Shown: in pieces, positions 37,349-46,723 of the stretch
Position numbering within the stretch: the first letter of the stretch is position 1
How the letters are laid out: every line of letters starts with the position of its first letter
NCBI RefSeq assembly: GCF_051414035.1
Contig: NZ_JBLKNW010000008.1
Span: 1-64,000 of the forward strand
Length of the DNA: 64,000 nt
Source: Halosimplex amylolyticum
GTDB lineage: Archaea; Halobacteriota; Halobacteria; Halobacteriales; Haloarculaceae
Reading direction: 5' to 3'
Notes under the pieces: model-generated
Databases searched by the model: none
Seen by the model: the letters and a program-made list of their open reading frames with translations, nothing else
Told to the model about the DNA's origin: nothing
Program-made: the position numbers and the translations under genes

Positions 37349-38188
37349 ATGAATATCCTCGTCACGGGTGCGTCCGGACGTCTGGGGAGCCATCTAGCCC
37401 CGGCACTCGCCGAAGACCACGACGTGGTCTACCTGAGCCGTCACGAACCGGGCGTAACGCCCTGGGTTCGAGGGGCGTTCCATTCCTTCGAAGACCTGCG
37501 AGCGCTCGACGACCACGACTTCGACGTCGCAGTGCACCTGGCCGGTGTGCTTGGCGGATGTCGCGAGGCCAAGACGATGCGCGTGAACGTCGAGGGGTCT
37601 CGACGACTGATGCGATATCTCGTCGACAGGGGCTGTCGAAAATTTGTCCTGGCGAGCTCTATCGCAGCGATCGGTATTCGATCGACGGCGTTTCGTCCTC
37701 AGGAGTTGCCCGTCACGATCGACCATCCGATACTGGCGCGGAGTCCCTACTGTGTCTCGAAGCATCTCATGGAGGAACTCTCCCGGTACTTCAGCCGGTC
37801 GCATGATGACCTCGATGTCACGAATCTCCGGCTCGGTTCGCTGTTTTCCCCAGAGGATCCGCCCGAACCGACGGAGCCGGGTGAACTCGAAGAGTGGGCG
37901 TTCAGCGTCATCGGTTGGATCGGGATTCCCGACGCGGTCCAGGCGTTCATGCGTGCCGTTGAGGCCGACCACGATCCTGGTGAGCGGGTTTTCAACGTCG
38001 TAGGACCCGATTCCGGGACGACCGTCCCCGTCCCCGAACTGATGGAATCCTGGTATCCGGACCACATCGAGGATCTCAACCTCTCTCACTACGAGCGACT
38101 GGGATACGAGTACGCCCCCGTGTTCGCGATGGACCGGACAGAGGAGAAACTCGGGTTTGAACCCGAGTTGAGCATCCTCGACGAGTAG
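37349..38188 (+). CDS. Extended SDR, NAD-dependent epimerase/dehydratase family
   Basis: The 279-residue protein begins MNILVTGASGRLGSHLAPAL with a GxxGxxG cofactor motif. It has VHLAGVLGG, catalytic Ser in FVLASSIAAIG, and a variant YxxxK in SPYCVSKHLMEEL. The frame is open back to 37187, overlapping the dehydrogenase, but ATG 37349 has a strong ribosome-binding site (GGAGGG, 37339-37344) and the motif starts immediately, so this start is secure. It is one of the few genes here with a Shine-Dalgarno, as expected for an internal operon gene. It probably epimerises or oxidises a free or nucleotide-linked sugar. Confidence 0.85.
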   Translation: MNILVTGASGRLGSHLAPALAEDHDVVYLSRHEPGVTPWVRGAFHSFEDLRALDDHDFDVAVHLAGVLGGCREAKTMRVNVEGSRRLMRYLVDRGCRKFVLASSIAAIGIRSTAFRPQELPVTIDHPILARSPYCVSKHLMEELSRYFSRSHDDLDVTNLRLGSLFSPEDPPEPTEPGELEEWAFSVIGWIGIPDAVQAFMRAVEADHDPGERVFNVVGPDSGTTVPVPELMESWYPDHIEDLNLSHYERLGYEYAPVFAMDRTEEKLGFEPELSILDE

Positions 38189-38256
38189 GTAGCGCGGGAG
38201 TTGACCGCTACACAGACGCCCGAATCTACTTCAGCGTCCCGGCCGAGTCGCCAGGC

Positions 38257-39351
38257 ATGGCTTCACCGACTGCTGAGACGCATTCACTTCAAGATGTGAC
38301 GCACTCAGTCGTCCACCGCAACCCGGACGAGTTCGCGGCCTGGCCGTTCAACGGTGGGATGTGGTTGCTCGGTGATGAAGAGGTAGCGGTCGGCTTCTTC
38401 GCTCACGACTGCGATTACGCTGTCGAGTCTCACCTGAATCACCGCCGGATCTCGACATACGGGGAAATTCGGCTGTCACGGACACATAACGGTGGTAACA
38501 CCTGGGAATCTCCCGAGGTGGTCGGTCGGTTCCCGGACATCTCCGAGCAAGTGCTTCACGGCCGAACCGTCGAGGTCGATTCGGTCGACCTCTCAGATCC
38601 AGAGACGCTCCTGATGGCCTGGGCTGCCCCCGATTTCTGGGCGGAGTGGTCCGAGCCGTGGATCCGGCTCTCGGAGGACGGCGGACACACCTGGTCGGAC
38701 CCGATGGGACTACCGACGTTCCATCACGAGGGTGTTCAGGGCCGCCCGTCAACCTTTGTCCGCGACGACGGGACCGTCCTCCTGTTCGGGTCGGCGATAA
38801 GCGAGACGAGTCCCTCACCTAGAGCCAGCGTCTACGCGTCGTTCGACGGGCGCGCGAACTGGACTTTTCTCTCGTATCTGACCCCGCAAGCTGAGTACGC
38901 CACTATCTGTCCGACCGCGGTGCAACGCGACGACGGGACTCTCGTGGCGACGGTGCGGTGCAATCCGGCCTGGGACGCGCTGTGGACGGAGTGTTACATC
39001 TCCGAGGACCAGGGCCAGACCTGGACGTTCCGGAGCCGCGTCACCGATCACGGTGCCCCAGGACAACTGCTCCGACTCTCCGACGGTCGACTGCTCTACG
39101 TGTATGGGTACCGACACCCGCCGTACGGCGTCCGCGCGGTAGTGAGTGACGACGGCGGGTCGACCTGGGGACCCAAATTCGTCGTCCGAGACGACGGCGG
39201 CTGTCCTGACCTCGGTTACCCCCGAGCCGTCGAAGTTGAACCGGGCCGGGTTCTCACGGCATACTACTTCACTGAGGAGGACCCCACAATCCCCATGAAC
39301 GGTGGAGTCAGATACGTCGCTGCGACAGTTTTCGATGTTCCCGAATCGTGA
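38257..39351 (+). CDS. Sialidase-like six-bladed propeller with Asp boxes 1
   Basis: The 364-residue protein has several Asp-box repeats: SRTHNGGNTW, SEDGGHTW, SFDGRANW, SEDQGQTW and SDDGGSTW. The spacing fits a sialidase-type beta-propeller. A late DLGYPRAVEVEPGRVLTAYYF block resembles the conserved ending of exo-alpha-sialidase-like proteins from polysaccharide loci. The canonical GH33 RIP motif is not seen, so the true substrate may not be sialic acid. No signal peptide. It is 68 bases downstream of the extended SDR, likely in one operon, and is a paralogue of the gene at 43886. Confidence 0.8.
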   Translation: MASPTAETHSLQDVTHSVVHRNPDEFAAWPFNGGMWLLGDEEVAVGFFAHDCDYAVESHLNHRRISTYGEIRLSRTHNGGNTWESPEVVGRFPDISEQVLHGRTVEVDSVDLSDPETLLMAWAAPDFWAEWSEPWIRLSEDGGHTWSDPMGLPTFHHEGVQGRPSTFVRDDGTVLLFGSAISETSPSPRASVYASFDGRANWTFLSYLTPQAEYATICPTAVQRDDGTLVATVRCNPAWDALWTECYISEDQGQTWTFRSRVTDHGAPGQLLRLSDGRLLYVYGYRHPPYGVRAVVSDDGGSTWGPKFVVRDDGGCPDLGYPRAVEVEPGRVLTAYYFTEEDPTIPMNGGVRYVAATVFDVPES

Positions 39352-39545
39352 GCCGTCGCCAGCCGAAGTTACGACCAAACACGGATCTGCTGGACGAACA
39401 CAAACGTCTTCTTTTCAACGAGTGCATCCCCCGTCTTCTCGCGAACTAGGTCCCACGCATTGTGTCGGTCCAGCCTGTAGTCCTTTGAGGGGGCACGTCC
39501 CGCGGCGACCCGAAAGACCAAGCACCGCGGTAGCGATTCACGCTC

Positions 39546-40790
39546 ATGACGGTTCCAGACCCGACTCCGCGAGTCGCCGAGTTCGAACGACGGGCCTACG
39601 GAATGTTCCTCCACTGGGGACTGTATTCCCAGCTCGGACGAGGCGAATGGATACTCCATCTGGACAACGACCTGATTCACGAGGAATACGAAGGCCTCGC
39701 GGAGACATTCACCGCTGAGGCGTTCGATGGCCGCAAGATTGCCAGCCTCGCGAAAGCAGCGGGCATGAAATACGCCGTCCTCACCGCCCGCCACCACGAC
39801 GGCTTCTCGCTGTACGACACCCGGGGACTCACCGACTACGACGCTCCCAACTCGGCGGCAGGACGAGATCTCGTCCGCGAGTTCGTCGACGGTTGCCACG
39901 CTGAAGGGATCGAGCCCTTCCTCTATCACACGACGCTCGACTGGCACCGCGACTCCCACGAGTGTTCGCCCGGCGAGTTCGACGAGTACGTCGACTTTCT
40001 CCACGACTCGCTCGAGGTCCTGCTCGCCGAGTACGACCTCGGCGGCATCTGGTTCGACGGCGACTGGTCGCGCGACGACGACTGGCGCCTCGACGAGCGG
40101 TACGCGCTCGTCAGGGAACACCAGCCTGAGGCCATCGTCGTCAACAACACCGGAATCGGTAACGAAGGGGAAGTGAGCCACCCCGAGGTCGACAGTGTCA
40201 CGTTCGAACAGAGGGAGCCTGACCCGGTGAACCGCGAGGGGATGGACAAGTACGTCGCCGCCGAGATGTGTCAGACGATGAACGGTCACTGGGGAATCGG
40301 CGAGCGGGACTTCGACTACAAGTCGCCGGGCGACATCATCGAGACGCTGGCGACGTGTCGCGCTCGCGGAGCGAATTACCTGCTCAACGTCGGTCCGACC
40401 GCTGAGGGGGCGATTCCAGAGTACGAGACCGCTGCGCTCAGACGGGCGGGCGAGTGGGTCGAGCTGCACGACGACGTCATCTACGACGGCCGACCGGTCG
40501 ACTGCGAAACGCCCGGTCGCGACGCGGTCCTCGAAGCCGACGACGACCTCTACTACCTGGCGTTCGATCTTTCCGTCTCCGGGCACGAGGATGTGACCGT
40601 CAGGGGTGACGGCACGGGTCCCAGGACTATCGTCGGACTTGACCGGGAAGTCACAGTGGCACGCTGGGTGGATTCCGACGAAGGGATCCGTGTCCTCCAG
40701 AGTGACGACGCGGACCTGACGACGCTCGATTGTACCGGCTACCCGTACGGGACGAACACCGTCGTCAGGGTGGCCGAACTCGACGCGTAG
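39546..40790 (+). CDS. GH29-family glycosidase (alpha-L-fucosidase type) 4
   Basis: This compact 414-residue GH29 has YGMFLHWGLYSQLGRGEW, ARHHDGFSLYDT, nucleophile Asp in GIWFDGDWSRDDDW and ANYLLNVGPTAEG. WFDGDW and TFEQREP, about 50 residues later, are typical of classical alpha-L-fucosidases and give a candidate acid/base Glu. The C-terminal beta domain is short. No signal peptide. It lies between a sialidase-like gene upstream and a convergent GH29 downstream. It is more distant from the 19681/24879 subfamily than those are from each other, which points to a different linkage or substrate. Confidence 0.87.
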   Translation: MTVPDPTPRVAEFERRAYGMFLHWGLYSQLGRGEWILHLDNDLIHEEYEGLAETFTAEAFDGRKIASLAKAAGMKYAVLTARHHDGFSLYDTRGLTDYDAPNSAAGRDLVREFVDGCHAEGIEPFLYHTTLDWHRDSHECSPGEFDEYVDFLHDSLEVLLAEYDLGGIWFDGDWSRDDDWRLDERYALVREHQPEAIVVNNTGIGNEGEVSHPEVDSVTFEQREPDPVNREGMDKYVAAEMCQTMNGHWGIGERDFDYKSPGDIIETLATCRARGANYLLNVGPTAEGAIPEYETAALRRAGEWVELHDDVIYDGRPVDCETPGRDAVLEADDDLYYLAFDLSVSGHEDVTVRGDGTGPRTIVGLDREVTVARWVDSDEGIRVLQSDDADLTTLDCTGYPYGTNTVVRVAELDA

Positions 40791-40858
40791 TCCCGGAAGA
40801 TCGGGCACGGAAACGGGACTCCACAACCGACAGAGTGTGAACAAACGACCGCGGACTC

Positions 40859-41923
40859 TCACTCGCCGGGTAGTCCCTCGTCGTCGAGGCGGTCGCCGAT
40901 CGCGCGCAAAACCTCGGTGTCCTCCGGGTCGAGCGACCCGTCCGGAAGAGGACCCGTGTTCAACAGGAGGTTGTATCCCTTTCCAGTGGTTTCAGCGAGC
41001 AGATCCCAAACCTCGTCTTCGGTCTTGTGCATCCCCTCGGCCCCGGCCAGATAGCCCCAGGAGTGGCGAATCTGGTCTTCGTAGGCTTGAGCGGGCAGCA
41101 TACAGGCACACACCTCGCCGGGTTTTTCGAGTTCCTCCCGGTGGGAGTCGTAGTACAGTTCGGGGGCGACGAAGTCTTCGGTCCCGGTGACGCCGTCTTT
41201 AAAAGAGACGAGCGTCTCCGGACGCCGCTCGCGGATCGTCTCATAGAGGGCCGGCAGGTCGAACGGTTCGGGGTCCCAACCTGCCTTGCCGGGCTGGGTC
41301 GAGAACACCGCCGGATCGAACCAGATGCCGGCGGGGTCGTACTCCAGTAGTTCGAGACACTGTGCCTTGACGTATTCGAGATAGCGGTCGAGGTCGTGGC
41401 CGGCGTCGGCGTATATGTTCGGCCGCTCATCGTAGTCAGGGCGCGCAGGGTCACCCCACTCCTCGCGGTTCGGGGCGTGAGGGTGGCGCCAGTCCACGCC
41501 GACGGAGTAATAACAGAAAAAGCCGAGGCCGGCATCGTGACACGCTTCGGCGAGTTCGCCGACGAGGTCCCGGCCAGCGGGCGCCTCGGTCGCGTTGAAC
41601 GACGTCTGGCCGGTGTCGAACAGGCAGAACCCGTCGTGGTGTTTCGTCGTGAGATTGACGTACTCCATGCCTGCGTCCTGTGCGAACTCGACTATCGCCT
41701 CTGCATCGAACCCCTCCGCGGTGAAATACTCCTGTAACAGCGCGTACTCTTCGGGCGGGATCGCCTCGTCGTACTGTACCCACTCGTGATTCGCCAGCAG
41801 CGAGTAAAGTCCGTAGTGCAGGAACAACCCGTAGTCCGCGTCCGCGAACCACGCGGTCGCGGCCCCACGGGGGTCCTCGCTGTAGCGGTCTTCGTACTCT
41901 CGTAGATACGGCGGGACACTCAT
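40859..41923 (-). CDS. GH29-family glycosidase (alpha-L-fucosidase type) 5
   Basis: The 354-residue protein is essentially the catalytic domain alone: YGLFLHYGLYSLLANHEWVQ, TTKHHDGFCLFDT, nucleophile Asp in GIWFDPAVFS, a late ELYYDSHREELEKPGEVC, and KGYNLLLNTGPLPDGS. It has no C-terminal beta domain, unlike the other four. No signal peptide. It converges with the GH29 at 39546 (68 bases apart). Upstream on the minus strand a T-rich TATA (TTTTTGTAA at about 41945-41953) gives a leaderless start at ATG 41923. Confidence 0.87.
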   Translation of the reverse strand: MSVPPYLREYEDRYSEDPRGAATAWFADADYGLFLHYGLYSLLANHEWVQYDEAIPPEEYALLQEYFTAEGFDAEAIVEFAQDAGMEYVNLTTKHHDGFCLFDTGQTSFNATEAPAGRDLVGELAEACHDAGLGFFCYYSVGVDWRHPHAPNREEWGDPARPDYDERPNIYADAGHDLDRYLEYVKAQCLELLEYDPAGIWFDPAVFSTQPGKAGWDPEPFDLPALYETIRERRPETLVSFKDGVTGTEDFVAPELYYDSHREELEKPGEVCACMLPAQAYEDQIRHSWGYLAGAEGMHKTEDEVWDLLAETTGKGYNLLLNTGPLPDGSLDPEDTEVLRAIGDRLDDEGLPGE

Positions 41924-42164
41924 GTCACAGACATCACCAGTCGATTACAAAAAGCTACGCTTCGCACCACCCGGCGTGCCGATGGTTCCGGGATACGACT
42001 ACCGCGAATTGCGGCGGATAGACGATGACGCTTGGGACGGTCGTTCGCAAGCTGTCATCGATATATCGCTAAACTATCCGGCGAGACCCGGGCATGACAT
42101 ACAACCAAACGTACGACGGCTGAACACCTACCACTGGTCCCCTTCCAGTTGAAAATGAGTATGA

Positions 42165-42201
42165 AAACTTATACTATACTATACTATGGATATAGCTGGA
42201 T
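42165..42201 (+). promoter_or_regulatory. Promoter with an ATACT tandem repeat
   Basis: Three and a half tandem ATACT units (42170-42187) form the TATA region of the GH32 gene and end about 15 bases before its ATG. A change in unit number would shift or alter the TATA box, so it could be phase-variable. That is inference. Confidence 0.5.
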
Positions 42202-43683
42202 ATGGACCGCAGAAGCGAAGCGCCGTCAACCGTTCGCGAGTCAGGCGAACTTACGGAGTTCGAACGAAATCGGCAGACGTTCACTGACGATCCCTATCGT
42301 CCGGACTACCACTTTGTACCTCCTGGCGGTCTGCTCCACGACCCGAACGGCGCACTGTACTGGAACGGACGCTATCACCTGTTTTACCAATTCTGGCCCC
42401 CAGACGTGTCTGCTGACAGGACCTGGAGCGAGGCCATGCACTGGGGGCACGCGGTCAGCGACGATCTCGTCCACTGGCAGGACTTGCCCATCGCACTGTC
42501 ACCCGATGGTGGACCGGAAGACGGCTGTTTCAGCGGCCAAGCACTCGTCGAGGGCGACCGTGCGGTCCTCATGTATTTCGGCACTGAAGCAGGTAACTGC
42601 ATTGCCACAGCAACGGGTCCGTTCCTCACCGAAATCGAAAAGTCGGACGCTAACCCCGTCATTCCACTCGACGAGTCCGCTCCGTACGAGGTGTTCGACC
42701 CGTGCATCTGGCGTGCGGACGGTAATTACTGCTCGCTGTCGGGGTGGAAGGTCGACCGCCGCACGACGGAGTTCCTCTTCGAGTCGTCCGACCTGACGGA
42801 GTGGGAGTACCGGGGACCGATCGTTCAGGACGGGTTTTACACTGATCCTGACGAGGACGGGGCAGTTCCCAACTTCTTTGCGCTCGATGGCAAACACGTA
42901 CTCCTCTTTTTCAGCCACACGCGCGGCCCGCAATACTACGTCGGCGACTACGACAGTGACGCGGGGGTGTTCGAGATCGAAACCCATGGCCGGTTAAATT
43001 ACGGTCCGATCACCCACAGTAACCTCCATGCGCCGTCGGTCCTCCGCGAGGGGGACCGACGTGTCGCTTTCTTCAACGTTGTCGAGGGGATCGACGACTG
43101 GGGAGAACAGCCTGGAGAGGGTTGGGCCGGTGTCATCAGCCTCCCCCGGGATCTCTCGGTTGTGGATGGCGAACTCAGACTTGCACCCGTAGACGAACTC
43201 GAGACGCTACGAACTGACCACTGGCGCGTCGAATCGGTGTCACTCCCGGCGAACAACGAGTGGGTCGCTCCACGTGACGGTGGGAGGAGCTTTGAACTTC
43301 GAGCCGAAATAGACGTTGGAGACGCCAGAGTTGTCGACCTATCGGTACTACGTTCACCTGATGGCGGCGATGCGACAACTGTCTCGTACTGGGCCGCGAC
43401 CGACTCACTGGGGATCGACATTGGGCAGACAGACGGACGTAGCGATGCACTGGGACGCCCGCCCGAGACCGGCTCAGTCACGCTTGACGACGAGGAGCAT
43501 CTAGATCTTCGGGTCTTCGTGGATAAGAGCATTGTAGAGGTATTTGCTAACGGACGAGAGACCCTGACGACACGCGTCTATCCGGATCCCGAGAATACCG
43601 GGATCGCTCTGTCAGCCCATCGGGGCACGGCCCGCCTCGAGTCACTGGACATCTGGGACATGGAGAACATCTGGGTACACTGA
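42202..43683 (+). CDS. GH32-fold protein 2 lacking the usual acid/base Glu
   Basis: The 493-residue paralogue of the protein at 26389 has the nucleophile motif HDPNGALYWNGRYHLFYQFWPP, GCFSGQAL, FDP (usually RDP) in YEVFDPCIWR, and a C-terminal sandwich with DLRVFVDKSIVEVFANGRET. At the EC position it reads GAVPNFFALDGKHVLLFF, so the expected Glu is absent. The strand preceding the VPNFF block is acidic (TDPDEDGAV) and could contribute another acid. No signal peptide, so it acts on imported sugars. It is followed on the same strand by the sialidase-like gene at 43886. Confidence 0.83.
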   Translation: MDRRSEAPSTVRESGELTEFERNRQTFTDDPYRPDYHFVPPGGLLHDPNGALYWNGRYHLFYQFWPPDVSADRTWSEAMHWGHAVSDDLVHWQDLPIALSPDGGPEDGCFSGQALVEGDRAVLMYFGTEAGNCIATATGPFLTEIEKSDANPVIPLDESAPYEVFDPCIWRADGNYCSLSGWKVDRRTTEFLFESSDLTEWEYRGPIVQDGFYTDPDEDGAVPNFFALDGKHVLLFFSHTRGPQYYVGDYDSDAGVFEIETHGRLNYGPITHSNLHAPSVLREGDRRVAFFNVVEGIDDWGEQPGEGWAGVISLPRDLSVVDGELRLAPVDELETLRTDHWRVESVSLPANNEWVAPRDGGRSFELRAEIDVGDARVVDLSVLRSPDGGDATTVSYWAATDSLGIDIGQTDGRSDALGRPPETGSVTLDDEEHLDLRVFVDKSIVEVFANGRETLTTRVYPDPENTGIALSAHRGTARLESLDIWDMENIWVH

Positions 43684-43885
43684 TCTCATACGAGGCGATT
43701 CTGTCGGATCGAATCTGTCGATCTTGACCTCTCCGACGACCACGTCGAGTGCCCGGAGGAACCTAACGAACCCAAGGCTATCTCGGACAACGACTGATCT
43801 TGACTCCGCCGTCAATGATCGCGTCGGGACCGGTCACCGGTCGCGGCGGCGACCGATTTATGTGAACGGCGGATGCGCCCCCGGT

Positions 43886-44977
43886 ATGGCACCGACAGAT
43901 ACGGGAGTGTCCACGGCGCCGAACGCGACGCACACGAATGTCTATCGACGACCCGACGAATTCTGTTCGTGGCCGTTCAATACCGGTCTTTGGCACGTCG
44001 GACCTGATGAGGTTCTGGTATCGTTCGTCAAACACGACTGCGACTACGCCGTCGAGAGCGAGCTCAGCCACGGGCGAGTCGAGACCTACGGCGAGATATA
44101 CTCGATGCGCACGACCAACGGCGGGGAATCCTGGGAGGCCGACGGCGTGATCGCGGACAACGTCGCGACGAGCGATGCCGTACAGTACGGGCCCAAGAAG
44201 ACGCTGGAGGGCCGTGATTTCACCGACCGGGAGACGATACTGACCTGCTGGTCGGCGCCCAACAGCGGTGACCCGGCGGCGACTGCCTGGATCAAGGCGT
44301 CCGACGACGGTGGCCGGACATGGAGTCCTCCCGTGAAACTTCCGGAGCGTATCTTCCCTCGGATCCAGGGTCGCCCCTCCTACGTCGTTCGCGACGACGG
44401 CGCGCTATTACTATTGCTGACCGGGAAGTCCGCGTCTGACCCACATGACCGCCCAATCGCCTACGTCTCTTTCGACGGCGGAGCGAACTGGACGTTTTTG
44501 TCCTATATCGCCGGCAGCGAGGACTACCGGATTATCTGTCCGTCACCCGTCCGACTTGACGACGGGACGCTCCTGGCGGCCGTCCGCTGCAAACCGTCGA
44601 CCCGCGCCAACTGGGTCGAGGTGTACGCCTCGGGAGATGGCGGCCGGAACTGGACCTACCGCTCGCGCGTGAATGACCAGGGAGAGCCGGGCCATTTGAT
44701 TCGACTTGACGACGGACGGCTCTGCTGCGTATACGGATACCGGCATCCGCCGTTCGGCGTTCGAGCCAGGTTCAGTGATGATGGCGGGCAGTCCTGGGGG
44801 CGGGAGTGGATTCTTCGAGATGACGGCGGGAACTACGACCTCGGATATCCCCGCGCGACACAACTGGCCGACGGGTCGGTCCTCGCCGTCTACTATTTCA
44901 ACACTGACGAGGACGACCTCCCGGTCGAGGGCGGCGTGAGACATGTCGCCGCCACGAAGTTCGACCCCCCGGAGTGA
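43886..44977 (+). CDS. Sialidase-like six-bladed propeller with Asp boxes 2
   Basis: The 363-residue paralogue of the protein at 38257 has Asp boxes SMRTTNGGESW, ASDDGGRTW, SFDGGANW, SGDGGRNW and SDDGGQSW, and the same DLGYPRATQLADGSVLAVYYF ending. The two share the N-terminal motif DCDYAVESxLxHxRxxTYGEI, so the pair defines a specific subfamily. The frame is open from 43724, but TATA GATTTATG at 43855-43862 gives a leaderless start at ATG 43886. No signal peptide. Catalytic residues cannot be assigned by eye. Confidence 0.8.
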   Translation: MAPTDTGVSTAPNATHTNVYRRPDEFCSWPFNTGLWHVGPDEVLVSFVKHDCDYAVESELSHGRVETYGEIYSMRTTNGGESWEADGVIADNVATSDAVQYGPKKTLEGRDFTDRETILTCWSAPNSGDPAATAWIKASDDGGRTWSPPVKLPERIFPRIQGRPSYVVRDDGALLLLLTGKSASDPHDRPIAYVSFDGGANWTFLSYIAGSEDYRIICPSPVRLDDGTLLAAVRCKPSTRANWVEVYASGDGGRNWTYRSRVNDQGEPGHLIRLDDGRLCCVYGYRHPPFGVRARFSDDGGQSWGREWILRDDGGNYDLGYPRATQLADGSVLAVYYFNTDEDDLPVEGGVRHVAATKFDPPE

Positions 44978-45475
44978 ACCCAGCCTGCTGTCAGGTGTGC
45001 CACCACCGCGGCCGGAACTATCGAACGGATCCCCTGCAGGTTCAACAGACAGGTCCGTTCGTTCCGTCGTACGGTACCCTTCACTGACCGCCCGCAGACC
45101 CCAAAATCCACAATAACACGACATATCGGACATAGCAAGACCTCCCAACAGCCCGTTCACCGGGTCGGGTTTCTCATTGGGAGCGAGCGCACGGACGAAC
45201 AGCCGGCTGCACTCGCGTGACTCTGCGGGCGTGACGGTTTCGAGGGGAGCGTCCCCTTACCCACAGCTGTCGGAACAGATGGTCGACCTCTCCGAATACG
45301 GTGCACTCTGGGCACCTGGGAAGACCACTTACCGATGGCTCTGTCTCTACCGACGCAACCTACCGAATCACTCAGCGACTATGTCACTGGCAGGCTGTTC
45401 CTGAGTCGGTTCGTACTCGCTGGGTTGACGCTCTTGACTCCGACCCGTCGGGATGAAGGATCTTCACTCGATCAG
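44978..45475. other. Intergenic stretch, no recognised gene
   Basis: About 500 bases lie between two converging genes. Short frames on both strands show no family motif and no promoter. Nothing further is seen. Confidence 0.5.
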
Positions 45476-46498
45476 TTAGCCGACCTGAATCGAATCCCCC
45501 GTCTCGAGTGACTGATTGACGGACGTCGTCAGTGCGTGGGTACGGAAGGCATCGGCAAACGGCGAGCGCAGCAGCGACTCGTCCCCTGTCCGGACAGCTT
45601 CGACGAACGCCTCGATTTCGTTGTAGTAGTCCCGACGCCACAGGAACGTGAACGGGTCGTAATAGTCCAGCTGTTCGCCTTCGAACTCCGGCTCGGGCTC
45701 GGCGTACGAGACCGGTTCCCCGTCGACGGTCCCGTTGAGCGTTCGTTCGTTGAAATCGAGGGAGAGGCGGAACTCGTCGCCGACGAGGGTCATATCTACG
45801 TGGCGGTCATCGGGCACCGTACAGGTGGAGGCCACCTGACTCACGACGCCGTTTTCGTGGTGAACGGTGGCGCCGTGACTGTCCTCGAAATCGATGGCGT
45901 CGGTGACGATTCGCTGACCGCCATGCGCCGAGACGGCTACCGCCTCGCCGCCGAAGTAGCGAGCGAGATCGTAGACGTGCGTCGTCGTCGCCACGACCTG
46001 CCCCCCGGACAGATCTCTCTGTCGCCACCAGCCAGCCTCCGGGACGCCGCTCAGCCAGTGTCCCTCGATCAGCGAGAGAGTCCGGTCTTCGATAAGTTCT
46101 TTTGCGCGTTCGACGAGCGGTGCGTACCTGAACATGTAACCGACCTGGGAGAGAACGCCGGCGTCCTCGATGGCGTCGCGGAACCTCCGCGCCTGGTCGC
46201 CGTTGAGGGGGAGCGGTTTCTCGATGAAGAGGTCGATTCCGCGCTCGGCCGCCATCGAGACCTGATTGGTGTGGGCTGTTGGGGGTATCGCAACGAAGAC
46301 CGCGTCGAGGTCGGCCTCGGCCAGGAGCTTTTCGTGGTCCGTATACGTCTCCGTCTCACCGGAGCGAGCGGACGCAACTGTCTCCGCCCGCCGCTCGTCG
46401 ACGTCGCAGACAGCCGTCACCGCGACGTTGTCGAACTGGTCGAGATTCTGGAGGTGGACCTGTGCGATTGAACCTGCACCGATAAAGCCAACGTCCAT
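45476..46498 (-). CDS. Gfo/Idh/MocA-family oxidoreductase C
   Basis: The 340-residue protein has Rossmann motif FIGAGSIAQVHLQNL, the catalytic-Lys motif FIEKPLPLNGDQA, and the substrate-domain His in ATTTHVYDLARYFGG. This HVYDL variant is typical of dehydrogenases for lactones or deoxy-sugars rather than of copies A and B. TATA GGTTAAATC at 46520-46528 gives a leaderless start at ATG 46498. It is divergent from the LarA-like gene at 46724, with 225 bases between; the pairing suggests a shared substrate. Confidence 0.9.
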   Translation of the reverse strand: MDVGFIGAGSIAQVHLQNLDQFDNVAVTAVCDVDERRAETVASARSGETETYTDHEKLLAEADLDAVFVAIPPTAHTNQVSMAAERGIDLFIEKPLPLNGDQARRFRDAIEDAGVLSQVGYMFRYAPLVERAKELIEDRTLSLIEGHWLSGVPEAGWWRQRDLSGGQVVATTTHVYDLARYFGGEAVAVSAHGGQRIVTDAIDFEDSHGATVHHENGVVSQVASTCTVPDDRHVDMTLVGDEFRLSLDFNERTLNGTVDGEPVSYAEPEPEFEGEQLDYYDPFTFLWRRDYYNEIEAFVEAVRTGDESLLRSPFADAFRTHALTTSVNQSLETGDSIQVG

Positions 46499-46723
46499 AC
46501 CGACTGCTTGAGCGCCTCTGATTTAACCGTGGCGGGCGCCTGCCGCAGAGCTGACAATCGACTACCTCTCGAGACCGAGTTCACCTCGCATCGACGGTCA
46601 GTTCTCTGGCCGCATCTGTTCGGTCCAGGTGGGGGGTGTGTCACCCAGGAGGACCGCAGTTCGATCTGTTCAACCTCGAACGGTCGCAGTACACTTAACA
46701 AGAGCTGTCGTCTATCCTCAAAT

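Noticed and set aside
39369..40862. 497-residue minus-strand open frame
   Set aside because: It is antisense to GH29 gene 4, which carries all GH29 motifs on the plus strand.
41922..42152. 76-residue plus-strand open frame divergent from GH29 gene 5
   Set aside because: It overlaps the promoter of the minus-strand GH29 gene, has no TATA or ribosome site of its own and no recognisable motif.
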